Part shown: in pieces, positions 42,860 through 53,290 of the stretch | Layout of the letters: every line of letters begins with the position of its first letter | How positions within the stretch are numbered: the stretch's first letter is position 1 | Source: Galeruca laticollis | Taxonomy: Eukaryota > Arthropoda > Insecta > Coleoptera > Chrysomelidae | Direction: 5' to 3' | Assembly: GCA_963921935.1 (NCBI GenBank) | Contig: OY998180.1 | Location: forward strand, 45,035,231 to 45,099,230 | DNA: 64,000 nt | Made by a program: the position numbers and the translations under genes | The notes under the pieces: generated by a model | What the model was told of the DNA's origin: nothing | Database searches by the model: none | What the model saw: the letters and a program-made list of their open reading frames with translations, nothing else

Positions 42860-43129
42860 TTATATGCAAATTTAACCCTACGTACATAAAAATATGGTAA
42901 AATAAATATTACTTACATACATTGATAAAATAAACTTATATATTTTTGCCCATTCTTCGCGTAGAATTTTATTATATTATTACTTAATAGATATACCATC
43001 AATCAATCTACTCATGTACATAATTCCATTTTTCCAAATTTTCCATGGGTTTATTAAATATTAATTATTATTCTTTCTTATTTCCCTAAAATACCTAAAA
43101 AATAATTGAGTTTCTTCTTTCTTCCTCTC

Positions 43130-43360
43130 TTAGACAACTTCCTGGGATCTAGAAATTTCTCGTCTAATTTTTAATTCTATGGCTTTTCTGCAGCGTTTAT
43201 ATGTAACTCCCCCAATAACAATGATTACCAATGCCAATGCTACCGCTGCCATAACTTCATAGATCGAAACATCGCTATTGCTCCTTGAACCAGAAACGCC
43301 ACAAGTATTTCCGGCTTGTGTAATAATCACCTCTTCTTTGGACTGATTAGCGCCAGCCAT
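43130..43360 (-). CDS. Small single-pass membrane protein of gypsy-2 (left arm)
   Basis: 76 residues between the primer-binding site and gag, with its own ATG ~115 bp inside the LTR boundary. It has a polar head with KEEVIITQAG, one hydrophobic segment (about residues 31-49, VMAAVALALVIIVIGGV) and a basic tail (KRCRKAIELKIRREISRS). I recognise the general type from insect gypsy elements but know no function. It is open in both arms (right: 74 residues, two fewer Ala/Leu), in contrast to gag and pol, which suggests selection before the element died or chance because it is short. Confidence 0.55.
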   Translation of the reverse strand: MAGANQSKEEVIITQAGNTCGVSGSRSNSDVSIYEVMAAVALALVIIVIGGVTYKRCRKAIELKIRREISRSQEVV

Positions 43361-43487
43361 ATTTACTTATCGTATCTTGTTAAATTATTGTGATGTTCTT
43401 CTAGGTACACTAAAGTTGGCTATCTTAAAATCTATCCATATCCATTATACTATTATAATGATTAGTTCTTGAGTGGCAGGATCGCCA

Positions 43488-43745
43488 TGTGATATTCCTC
43501 TGTTAAATGGTAAACGACAGGTTTTTAAACATTATAATTAACGGAAAAAACAACCATTCAGCTTAAGATGTAATTTATTGTTCTACTTCTAAAACCCCAA
43601 TAATGGCAAGTTACAAAAATGGTATTAGTTGCAAATATAAGTATAAAATATAAACTCGTTGGAATGAATAATAATAATGTATTCATGCATCAATAACTGA
43701 ACCTACTTAACTAAAATATACACAGGGTGATATTTGCATATCACA
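43488..43745 (-). repeat. 5' LTR of gypsy-2 (left arm)
   Basis: Mirror of 54525-54774. Followed on the minus strand by TGGCGATCCTGCCACTC, the primer-binding site. Confidence 0.85.
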
Positions 43746-43749
43746 ACGG

Positions 43750-44110
43750 TATATAATGTTTGATATACTTGATGTACCTACCCTTGTGGACTTATAGCCT
43801 AAATAAATGGTTTTACTTTCGTTTTTTCAAGTTTTTTCCAGTTTAAACGGTTTTTGGCCCTAGATAGAGAAAAAACACTCCTTATGTTTTTAGAAGTTCT
43901 GTTCAAGACATTTCTAAAAGTGTGTAATATTTTAGATTTTTTGTGTAGCCTTATGGAGTTATAGCCAAAATAAGTGTTCCATCCTGCGATTTTCTTTTCG
44001 TTCTTTCAAGTACTGCCATTTTATAAGGTTTTCAACTACAGATAGAAAAAAAAACACCCGATATGTTTTTTGTAGCTCTATTCAAGATCGGCAGAGATAG
44101 AATATTCCGG
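43750..44110 (-). repeat. Satellite-like tandem repeat, inner part (left arm)
   Basis: Two units with AGAGAAAAAACACTCCTTATG and CTATAACTCCATAAGG-type blocks, period ~178 bp. They continue the array at 36905-37208 across the gypsy-2 insertion. Confidence 0.7.
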
Positions 44111-45003
44111 GGTTCTGGTGTACATTACAGATCTAACGACCGTCTGAGTGGAATAGATCCTTGATAATTCTTTTTTTATTTTTAAAGCGTTTCTATTCAT
44201 CTTTTAGCTATTTTGAAAGTAGTTTTACCATGCCTATCATCGATTTTCGATTGATTTCAGTGGCCCGTGGTGACTACCATCAAAAATTTAGTTTCTTCAA
44301 AAACAAACAAAATTCATGAAGAAAACGTGTGAAAAACTAATTTTTTATGAAAATATTTGAATTTCACTTAATTTGATTCGTTTTCTGAACAAGATGTGAG
44401 GAAAATTGATTTTTTGAGAAAATATCGAAATTCCACTTAATTTTGTTTGGACAAAATGTTAGAAAAATGGATTTTTCATATATTTAAATATCAAATATCA
44501 AAATTTCACTTAATTTCATACGTTTCAGGGACAAGATGTCAGAAAAATCGATTTTTTGTGAAAATATCCAAATTCCGCTTCATTGTGTTCGTTTTAAGGA
44601 CAAAATGTCGCTGAATGTCATCAATTCATGGACGATTTGTGAGAAAAATCGATTTTTTTCTGAAAATATCAAAATTCCACTTAATTTTTTTCGTTTCATG
44701 GACAAAATGTGAGAAGAAATTGATTTTTTTGTGAAAATATCGAAATTTAATTTAATTTCGTTGTTCGTTCCATGGACAAAATATGATAAAAATTGATTTT
44801 TTGGCTTGCAAAAAGAAATAAAACGAAAAGGCTGAAACTTAGTGACGCCTTGTAATGAATATACAAAAATAATGGAAGGTCGTTATTTACATCATTGCCA
44901 CTTAAGATAGCTAAAAAAGTATAAAAAGTCATTATAAAACAAAATAAATGGACATTATGCGATACATGAAAAAAGAGTAAGGTATGTATGGCGTGCAAAA
45001 ATC
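44111..45003. repeat. Short tandem repeats, ~70-bp period (left arm)
   Basis: From ~44330 to ~44800 a unit of the type GGACAAAATGTGAGAAAAATCG, ATTTTTTTGTGAAAATATCG, AAATTCCACTTAATTTCGTT recurs six to seven times with variation. I see no gene. The mirror lies at 53530-53990. Confidence 0.7.
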
Positions 45004-45722
45004 CACGTCTATTGACCGGCAGCCATTAAAGCGATGAGCTCTTCTGTAATCAATTCTAAAATTGTTTGGAAATGCTTAGACATACTCAATTACTGGGCAA
45101 GCGTAACATAGTGAAGCTGTTGTGAGTACCAGGGCATACTGGAGTAGAAGGAAATGAGACAGCTGATGAACTAGCAAAAAAGGAGCACAAATACTTTTCT
45201 GGGGACCAGTACTCTTGTGGAATCAGCACCGATACAATATTGGCAGAACTGGAAAAACAGAATCAAAGAAAATATCAGACTACTGGGACAACATAGTAGG
45301 ACAAAGGCAAGCGAAGATACTACTGGGAAGCTATGACCAGAAGACATTTGAAGTATGCACTAACCATAGCAAGTCTGCACCAAGAGGTTTAACAGGAGCT
45401 CTAATAGGACATTGTCGCCAGAATGGACACATCAAAAGACTCAATCTGGTGAGAAGAGACGACTACAGAAAGGAGGAAACATCTATCTATAAACTTGCTG
45501 AATGCAAAGCATTAGAGAATCTCAGGGCTCGACACCTAGAAGCACACTGGATAGAACAGGAAGATATACCCACACCGAAGTCAGCAGATGTCCTAAAATT
45601 TATCAAAGGATCAGTACAAGTTTCAGAGATAGTCCTCGGAAACTAAGTTGCGAATGGGACAGAATAGATCTTTTAGGGATTAGTGAATCTTAACCCCATC
45701 AACCCACATACATACATACATA
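45004..45722 (+). pseudogene. LINE 3' end: RNase H domain and tail (left arm)
   Basis: Starts inside RNase H (PAAIKAMSSSVINSKIVWKC), then VPGHTGVEGNETADELAKK, the typical last RNase H block. The tail (45215-45646) has RGLTGALIGHCRQNGHIKRLNL, a region that follows RNase H in I- and Jockey-type LINEs. It lacks the usual CxxC finger after GHCRQN. It ends with (CATA)n repeats (45707-45722). Everything upstream is missing, i.e. a standard 5'-truncated insertion, with several stops. Confidence 0.7.
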
Positions 45723-45835
45723 ATTATAAAAAGAATATAAGAAGTGACAGGGTCGAGAGATTTAGAAAAATATTACAAACTGAGGAACAAGAAATCCAAA
45801 AGACTCTACAGTGAGCACAAGCTGTTCTGATTTAG
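45723..45835 (+). repeat. Direct repeat, copy 1 (left arm)
   Basis: ATTATAAAAAGAATATAAGAAG, GACAGGGTCGAGAGATTTAG and GAACAAGAAATCCAAAAGAC match 47030-47137 in the same orientation, with ~15% differences by eye. Confidence 0.65.
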
Positions 45836-47027
45836 ACAAAAATGTTGATAATCATCTGGAAAAAATATGTGAGAAAGTAACAGGTATATAGAAGAGTAAG
45901 TCAATATAAAGAAACGATAAAGACAGTTGAAGCAAATGAAAAAATCTGACTGTCCATTGTGTTATTATCATAAAAAATTCAATTAACTAATAAATTATTT
46001 GTGAAGTAAGAACAGTCTCTAAAAAAAATGAAAAAAAAACAAGAGAGAAATGAAAAAGATTATTGACAGATGATTTGGAAAATAATATTGTTACTATACG
46101 TACCTGGTGTAGACTATATCCACCTCAGCATACCTACCTCGTCTTGAAAAAACGTTTGTGTGTAACTAATGAGTGAGAATTAGAGGAGAAGATTTAATTT
46201 AAATCAAATGAAAATCATTAATATATCTGGAGCATATATTATCTATAATTTACAAAGTATTAGTTTTCTTGAGTACTCTAAAAATTTTTTTCATATTAAA
46301 CTCAATAACGAAATTTAATTCTGTCACCGAAATCTGAGTTTTGAAATCCCTGTTCCTCTGAGCAATTTTTATGACTTCTTGTATGTCATATTTGGCACGT
46401 TCCAGGCTTTCGTTTATATTACGTTTGTATTTGTACATTTTTCTAGGTTTGCAGTATATTAATATTTTACATAGCCAGCAGAATTTTCTCTCTGAAATTT
46501 AAAAGATTTAATGTATCGATAGTGCCTAGTATAAAATAGAAGCATACCTTAATCATGATGTATTTCTGACTAAAACTTATATATATCTTCAAAATAATTA
46601 TTTGACATTTAATCGAAAGTCATCAATCAAAAACCAAGCTATGTCAATTTCAATAGATCAACTGCTTGTGAATTGATAATTGTCACTATTCCCTTATTCG
46701 TCAAATAATTTTTTTTTCTTTCTAACAAGTAAATTCTGAGAATTGAATAGGTCAGTGGTCTATGATTCCTTCTACTTATGAAGCGTAACTATACTTTTGG
46801 TGCAAAAATCATACTTTTATAAAGTCTAAATATGAATATAGATAGAAGTAAATATTCACTTCTACACTACAGTAGATATTCGGAAGAGGTATTTGAGTAA
46901 ATTTCTGAAATTATGTAAAGTTGTAAATTCAGCCATTGGGTCTTTTGCAGAAGATCCCCACATTTCTTAAAAATGTTCAATAAACTGTAATTGTGGCAGT
47001 TTAATTTAAAGGTAATGGTTTATTTTT
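45836..47027. other. AT-rich stretch with one possible terminal exon (left arm)
   Basis: Only the minus-strand exon candidate (46250-46500) stands out. The rest shows no frame, repeat or RNA gene. Confidence 0.5.
46250..46500 (-). CDS. Hypothetical terminal exon (left arm)
   Basis: On the minus strand TTTAAATTTCAG is a good splice acceptor. An open frame runs from it without a stop: FSWLCKILIYCKPRKMYKYK, then NESLERAKYDIQEVIKIAQRN and a stop at 46250. From its internal ATG it is 62 residues, charged and probably helical. The right arm (51836-52075) keeps the same acceptor, frame and stop with three or four changed residues. I do not recognise it; it may be a captured host exon or chance. Confidence 0.3.
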
Positions 47028-47029
47028 TA

Positions 47030-47137
47030 TGTGATTATAAAAAGATTATAGAAGTGATAGTGTCGAGAGGTAGAGAAAAAGATTACCAACCGAGGAACAA
47101 TAAATCCAAAAGACTACAATGAACACAAACTGATTAA
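47030..47137 (+). repeat. Direct repeat, copy 2 (left arm)
   Basis: Partner of 45723-45835. It directly precedes the Harbinger end. Confidence 0.65.
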
Positions 47138-47612
47138 GGTCCGGTCTTTCCAAGTCTGCATAAAGTTGTAAATAATTTATATTTATCAAATAATCCCTAG
47201 ATTCGTCTTTCCATTATTGGATAGTTCATATTCGCAGAATATCTAGCACTATTCGACAGTTACGGTATTCTGTAAGTTCGAAATGAACTTGTTTGGGCTG
47301 TGAATAACAACCGACTGAAGCCGATTAACTAAGAATTGAGTTTTTCTCTTTTTAATTAATTATTTCTAGTGTTGGCGATTCCAACCTAGTTTAAATAAAA
47401 GCATTTATTTTGATATGGATGTTTTTAATGATTCGAAAACCAAGAGATTCAAGAAATAGTAGATTTTGTAAACCCACAACGTCACCCTTATACCGTGAGA
47501 GAACGTATTGACCATTTTGAAAGATGGAATGAGAAAAAATTCTTTCGCCGCTTTCGATAATCTGAAGCAACTGCGATTAACTTATTGGGGCCAAAAACCT
47601 CTTGACTAGGTA
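47138..47612 (+). pseudogene. PIF/Harbinger transposon 5' end with transposase N-terminus (left arm)
   Basis: GGTCCGGTCTTTCC after TTAA resembles a Harbinger end beside its TWA target. A leader of ~280 bp follows, then an ATG at 47416. In the third frame used, the sequence reads EIQEIVDFVNPQRHPY, TVRERIDHFERWNEKKFFRRFR, a stop (TAA for TTA, Leu), then SEATAINLLG: the conserved N-terminal block of Harbinger transposases before the DDE domain. It is cut at CCTCTTGAC, the palindrome boundary. Catalytic residues are absent. Confidence 0.65.
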
Positions 47613-47795
47613 AAATAGGTGTAAAAGATTTGGTATCATAAGGAATAAAGTGTGAATATGTACCCATACCTTACCTATATTTTAAAAAGATTAGACATAG
47701 TATTTGTGTCACCCTATACATCGTATGAGTTGATATCAAATCTTCTACAAGGGCTGTACTTGCCTTACCTATTTTTACCTCGTCAAGAGGTTGTT
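47605..47795. repeat. Inverted-repeat-ended insert at the palindrome boundary
   Basis: CCTCTTGACTAGGTAAAATAGG at 47605 and, inverted, CCTCTTGACGAGGTAAAAATAGG ending at ~47795 frame ~190 bp. Beyond them AGATTTGGTATCA and AGATTTGATATCA also correspond. It interrupts the integrase of gypsy-3 on one side and abuts the Harbinger fragment on the other. Confidence 0.5.
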
Positions 47796-50420
47796 GGTCT
47801 GATTTTGAAATTCGGTGCCGTTGTAACAAATTATTTGTTTGGTTTACCGTGATGGGAGAATAATTTGATAAGATTATTAGCTATTTCTGTTCCTAGTAAG
47901 GCTCCTAAATAGTAGGCTTGAGCATACTATGAAAAACTATTTACAATTGTTAAAAAATTTGAATTTTCTAATGTGAATGAGTCGATGTGTACTATTTTAA
48001 AGCGTTTCGTTGCCGTTGGCGTTTCATTTGGATCTTGACTGGATGTCGGTCATATTTGCATTGCCGACATATTTCACATTCATTGATATAAGTTTGGATG
48101 GGTTTTTCATAGCGGGCCAGTAATATTTTTGTGTGATTTTTTGAAGGGTTTCATTTATGCCACGATGATTAGATTTGCCTTCATGATAATATTTGATGTA
48201 TGTCTATGACGTCGATTAGTTTCAAAATATAAATAATAAGAGACATGTGGAACAATATATTCTTTAACGAAGTTCATAGCATCGTTCCTAAAGTTGTTTT
48301 TAGATAATTGAATGTAATATCGTTGCTTATTTCCAAAAAGAGTTTTTAATTTAGGTTTTGCCGGAGACTGACTTACTGAATCTATGAAAATCTGGTTATT
48401 GCCATAGTTAACTGCTCATTCGGTAGGTAATAGGGATACCTACAACAGGATTTTCATTGAAATTTGAATGTATCGTGTTATTTTCGTCAGAGTAGTCTTC
48501 AGTTTGTTGTTCGTGATCGTTATGAGATGTATCGTCAATATTTACGATAATAGATAAATTGTCGTAGTCTGTCTTACACTAACTACACTAGGTTCTGCTT
48601 GTTGATTACTCATCAAAGGTGGAGGCGTATTGAGACTACCGTCAGTTTGTCGATCTGGGTTGGGTTGGCTATAATAATTGCTGGTTTCCCCTAAGATTTT
48701 GCCCACGTTTTTCCAAAAGGAATCGTCGTCCCAAAATGGTTGTGAGTCTTTAGTATGGATTTCAATTCGAGAGAGGCAATCTGCGTTACTATTTGATTTT
48801 CCCGATCGATAAATTATTTGATAATCATATTCTTCGAGTTTTATTTTCCTACGTAAGAGTTTCGAATTTGGTTATTTTAGCGAATTTAACCAGACTAGTG
48901 GTTTGTGGTTCGTTATAATATTAAATCGTCTACCGTATAAGTACAGTCTGAAGTATTTGGTTGCCCATACTATTGCTAAAAGCCCTTCTCTATAGTTGAG
49001 TATGATTATTCAGAATCGTTCAAAGTTCGTGATGCGTATGCTATGGGGAGAGCCTGACCTACCAGGACTTGAGATAGGATTGCTCCTAAACAACATTTGA
49101 TGCATCTGTTGTGAGATTAATGGTTTCGAGAAATCAGGATACTGTAAAATAGTCTCGTTTATCAATAAATTCTTACAAGTCTCGAAGCAGGTAATTTACT
49201 CGTCAGTTAATTCTATTTTGGCCCCTTTTCAATGTACTTTGATAGGGCTTTTGTTATTTTGGCAAAGTTGTTAATGAATCGTCGATAACATCCGAGTAGT
49301 CCGAGGAACGCTTTGATTTGTTTTGGTGTTTTCGGTATTGGGAAGTTGCGTATAGCGTATATTTTGTCTGGATTCGATTTTACACTGTTAGGTGTTACGA
49401 TGTGGCCAAGTAAGCAACTCCCTTCCTTAAAAATTCTTATTTGTCCAGCTGGACCTTGAAATTTGCTGCTCTAAGTCGTTGAAATACTGTTCGCAGGCGT
49501 TCCAAGTGTTCCTGAAGGGAAGTCGAGAATATTATGATATTATCGAGGTAAACCAAACACATTTCGTTTTGAATACCTCGTAAAATGTTATCTGCAACTC
49601 TTTGAAATGTGGCAGGTGCCGATTTGAGACCATAATGCATACGTAGAAATTAGCAATGTCCGTTTTCTGTATTGAATGTTGTTTTTTCGATATCCTGTTC
49701 TTCCATCTCGATTTGATGGAAGCCACTATCTAGGACTATTGTCGAAAAATATTGACAATTTCTTAATTTCGCTAAAACATCGTGTATATTGGGCAGAGGA
49801 TAACGGTCATCTACTGTCTTTTCGTTAAGTTTTCTGTAGTCGATCACTTTTCTCCATTTTTGTTTGCCGCTGGCATCTTTCTTCTTACTTACCATCCAAA
49901 TGTAGGTTGGCCATCGCGAATTGAAGGGCGGATTATATTAGAGTACAGCATGTTTTGTATCTGCTTAACGGCCTCTTGTCTATGTATAAAAGGATATCTG
50001 TCAATTTTCGTGTAGACCGGTAATTCGTCGTTCGTATTTGATGTCGAAATTTACTAGTAAATGTCAATGGTTCGTTTTCTTTATAAAAAATGTCGTTATA
50101 TTCGTTAGAAAGCTCAAGGATTTTTGGTTTTTTCTCTTCGTTCATATCTTTGGTTCCACTTTTTGGCATTACTAAATTTTTATCGCAATATGCAAAGCTA
50201 TTAATTTGAAAATTTCTATTTTCAAAGTAATTTTCATGGAAACTTTCAACTGACGTCGGTTCTGAAAAATATAAAACTAAAGAGTTCGTAGATTTGTTTA
50301 AAATTGTAGTTAAAGCATAACCGTCTTTTGCTGTACTAAGACTTTGTGGAATTTCACAATCGTGTATTTTAGGCTTATTTCAGAATGAAATAGGGCTATT
50401 GTAGAGAGTAGCATGAGGCG
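47796..50420 (-). pseudogene. Gypsy-3 pol fragment (spacer)
   Basis: Read on the minus strand: a pre-RT region (SLSTAKDGYALTTILNK), EKKPKILELSNEYNDIFYKE, then RT with RKVIDYRKLNEKTVDDRYPL, FSTIVLDSGFHQI, MHYGLKSAPATFQRV and VYLDNIIIF (the second Asp of YLDD is Asn). RNase H: LTTDASNVVLGAILSQ and NHKPLVWLNSL. Integrase: HEGKSNHRGINETLQKI, AYYLGALLGTEIANNL, and YNGTEFQNQT, where the second catalytic Asp is Tyr. Multiple stops and shifts. It is of the 17.6/297-like branch by its RT motifs. No LTRs are visible. Confidence 0.8.
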
Positions 50421-50493
50421 ACTTCGGAAAAATTTCAATGCAGTTTTTCGTTTTGGTGTTCCTAGATGCCAAAATCACCCTCCGTTCCAAAGG

Positions 50494-50551
<58 letters not shown>
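50494..50551. repeat. (TA)n microsatellite
   Basis: 29 TA units, next to a hammerhead-like segment. Confidence 0.95.
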
Positions 50552-50559
<8 letters not shown>

Positions 50560-50715
50560 AATGGATATTTTTGTGGGGATGTGGCAATAAGACTCCAGAG
50601 TAAATTATTTCAGATATTTATTCCCGAGCTTTCGAATAATTTTTATTCATTATCAAGGGCTATAAATAATTGGTCAATGTTATCATTATTAATAATTAAA
50701 TGAAATAATAAATAC
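50552..50715 (-). other. Hammerhead-like motif segment beside (TA)n
   Basis: The minus strand has CTTGATAA, the hairpin GAATAA/TTATTC and GAAA (50656-50630), the same layout as in the 12691-13015 palindrome. It is followed by GCTCGGGAATAAATATCTGA. No coding sequence is associated. Confidence 0.4.
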
Positions 50716-50729
50716 TAGTCAAGAGGTTT

Positions 50730-51195
50730 TTGGCCCCAATAAGTTAATCGCAGTTGCTTTAGATTATCGAAAGCGGCGAAAGAATTTTTTCTCATTCCAT
50801 CTTTCAAAATGGTCAATACGTTCTCTCACGGTATAAGGGTGACGTTGTGGGTTTACAAAATCTACTATTTCTTGAATCTCTTGGTTTTCGAGTCATTAAA
50901 AACATCCATATCAAAATAAATGCTTTTATTTAAACTAGGTTAGAATCGCCAACACTAGAAACAATTAATTAAAAAGAGAAAAACTCAATTCTTAGTTAAT
51001 CGGCTTCAGTCGGTTGTTATTCACAGCCCAAACAAGTTCATTTCGAACTTACAGAATACCGTAACTGTCGAATAGTGCTAGATATTCTGCGAATATGAAC
51101 TATCCAATAATGGAAAGACGAATCTAGGGATTATTTGATAAATATAAATTATTTACAACTTTATGCAGACTTGGAAAGACCGGACCTTAATCAGA
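50730..51195 (-). pseudogene. Harbinger 5' end and transposase N-terminus (right arm)
   Basis: Inverted copy of 47138-47612 with the same in-frame TAA, so the lesion predates the duplication. The end GGAAAGACCGGACC lies at ~51174-51187 next to TTAA. Confidence 0.65.
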
Positions 51196-51835
51196 ACAGT
51201 TTGTGTTCATTGTAGTCTTTTGGATTTATTGTTCCTCAGTTGGTAATCTTTTTCTCTACCTCTCGACCCTATCACTTCTATAATCTTTTTATAATCACAT
51301 AAAAAATAAACCATTACCTTTAAATTAAACTGCCACAATTACAGTTTATTGAACACTTTTAAGAAATTTGGGGATCTTCTGCAAAAGACCCAATGGCTGA
51401 ATTTATAACTTTACATAATTCCAGAAATTTACTCAAATACCTCTTCCGAATATCTACTGTAGTGTAGAAGTGAATATTTGCTTCTATCTATATTCATATT
51501 TAGACTTTATAAAAGTATGATTTTTGCACCAAAAGTATAGTTACGCTTCATAAGTAGAAGGAATCATAGACCACTGACCTATTCAATTCTCAGAATTTAC
51601 TTGTTAGAAAGAAAAAAAATTTGACGAATAAGGGAATAGTGACAATTATCAATTCACAAGCAGTTGATCTATTGAAATTGACATAGCTTGTTTTTTGATT
51701 GATGACTTTCGATTAAATGTCAAATAATTATTTTGAAGATATATATAAGTTTTAGTCAGAAATACATCATGATTAAGGTATGCTTCTATTTTATACTAGG
51801 CACTATCGATACATTAAATCTTTTAAATTTCAGAG
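51187..51835. other. Non-coding stretch incl. direct repeat copy (right arm)
   Basis: Mirror of 46500-47137. The direct repeat (AGTCTTTTGGATTTATTGTTCC) is at ~51190-51300; nothing else was found. Confidence 0.5.
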
Positions 51836-52075
51836 AGAAAATTCTCCTGGCTATGTAAAATATTAATATACTGCAAACCTAGAAAAATGTACAAATACAA
51901 ACGTAATATAAACGAAAGCCTGGAACGTGCCAAATATGACATACAAGAAGTCATAAAAATTGCTCAGAGGAACAGGGATTTCAAAACTCAGATTTCGATG
52001 ACAGAATTAAATTTCGTTATTGCGTTTAATATGAAAAAAATTTTTAGACTACTCAAGAAAACTAATACTTTGTAA
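51836..52075 (+). CDS. Hypothetical terminal exon (right arm)
   Basis: Copy of 46250-46500 on the plus strand: acceptor TTTAAATTTCAG ending at 51835, open frame to TAA at 52075. Changes against the left copy are few (V to M, E to A, V to L in the last third), and no stop has arisen in either. Function unknown. Confidence 0.3.
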   Translation, partial: RKFSWLCKILIYCKPRKMYKYKRNINESLERAKYDIQEVIKIAQRNRDFKTQISMTELNFVIAFNMKKIFRLLKKTNTL

Positions 52076-52609
52076 ATTATAGATAATATATGCTCCAGAT
52101 ATATTAATGATTTTCATTTGATTTCAATTGAATCTTCTCCTCTAATTCTCACTCATTAGTTACACACAAACGTTCTTTCAAGACGAGGTAGGTATGCTGA
52201 GGTGGATATAGTCTACACCAGGTACGTATAGTAACAATATTATTTTCCAAATCATCTGTCAATCTTTTTCATTTCTCTCTTGTTTTTTTTCATTTTTTTT
52301 AGAGACTGTACTTACTTCACAAATAATTTATTAGTTAATTGAATTTTTTATGATAATAACACAATGGACAGTCAGATTTTTTCATTTGCTTCAACTGTCT
52401 TTATCGGTTCTTTATATTGACTTACTCTTCTATATACCTGTTACTTTCTCACATATTTTTTCCAGATGATTATCAACATTTTTGTCTAAATCAGAACAGC
52501 TTGTGCTCACTGTAGAGTCTTTTGGATTTCTTGTTCCTCAGTTTGTAATATTTTTCTAAATCTCTCGACCCTGTCACTTCTTATATTCTTTTTATAATTA
52601 TGTATGTAT

Positions 52610-53290
52610 GTATGTGGGTTGATGGGGTTAAGATTCACTAATCCCTAAAAGATCTATTCTGTCCCATTCGCAACTTAGTTTCCGAGGACTATCTCTGAAA
52701 CTTGTACTGATCCTTTGATAAATTTTAGGACATCTGCTGACTTCGGTGTGGGTATATCTTCCTGTTCTATCCAGTGTGCTTCTAGGTGTCGAGCCCTGAG
52801 ATTCTCTAATGCTTTGCATTCAGCAAGTTTATAGATAGATGTTTCCTCCTTTCTGTAGTCGTCTCTTCTCACCAGCTTGAGTCTTTTGATGTGTCCATTC
52901 TGGCGACAATGTCCTATTAGAGCTCCTGTTAAACCTCTTGGTGCAGACTTGCTATGGTTAGTGCATACTTCAAATGTCTTCTGGTCATAGCTTCCCAGTA
53001 GTATCTTCGCTTGCCTTTGTCCTACTATGTTGTCCCAGTAGTCTGATATTTTCTTTGATTCTGTTTTTCCAGTTCTGCCAATATTGTATCGATACTGATT
53101 CCACAAAAGAGTTCTGGTCCCCAGAAAAGTATTTGTGCTCCTTTTTTGCTAGTTCATCAGCTGTCTCATTTCCTTCTACTCCAGTATGCCCTGGTACTCA
53201 CAACAGCTCAACTATGTTACGCTTGCCCAGTAATTGAGTATGTCTAAGCATTTCCAAACAATTTTAGATTTGATTACAGAATAGCGCATC
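52610..53290 (-). pseudogene. LINE 3' end: RNase H domain and tail (right arm)
   Basis: Inverted copy of 45004-45722 with the same truncation point and (TATG)n tail at 52601-52616. The tail frame (53106-52675) is open over 143 codons, with few residues changed (H to Y, N to K). Confidence 0.7.

Larger units (their letters stand above)
37213..43745 (-). mobile_element. Gypsy-2 (left-arm copy): Ty3/gypsy element with short LTRs
   Basis: The LTRs are at 37213-37477 (265 bp) and 43488-43745 (258 bp), starting TGTGATATGC and ending TATCACA when read on the minus strand. Target duplications ACGG flank both ends (37209-37212 and 43746-43749). The primer-binding site TGGCGATCCTGCC (43487-43475) follows the 5' LTR. 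Inside are a small membrane protein, gag, protease and a deleted pol, with a MITE (37966-38504) and an intact mariner (39842-41175) inserted. Confidence 0.85.
24268..47614. repeat. Left arm of giant inverted duplication
   Basis: From 47614 outward this arm is the reverse complement of 50716 onward, at least to the window's right edge, whose last bases match 24268. The arm differs from its partner by a full gypsy-1 element (26754-35893, where the right arm has only a stub), a mariner (39842-41175) absent on the right, and a ~384-bp gag deletion. A hand comparison of ~120 bp in the Env region shows ~5 differences. Confidence 0.9.

Noticed and set aside
43130..43360. Bacterial-type small membrane protein
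   Set aside because: Context (between primer-binding site and gag) shows it is part of a retroelement.
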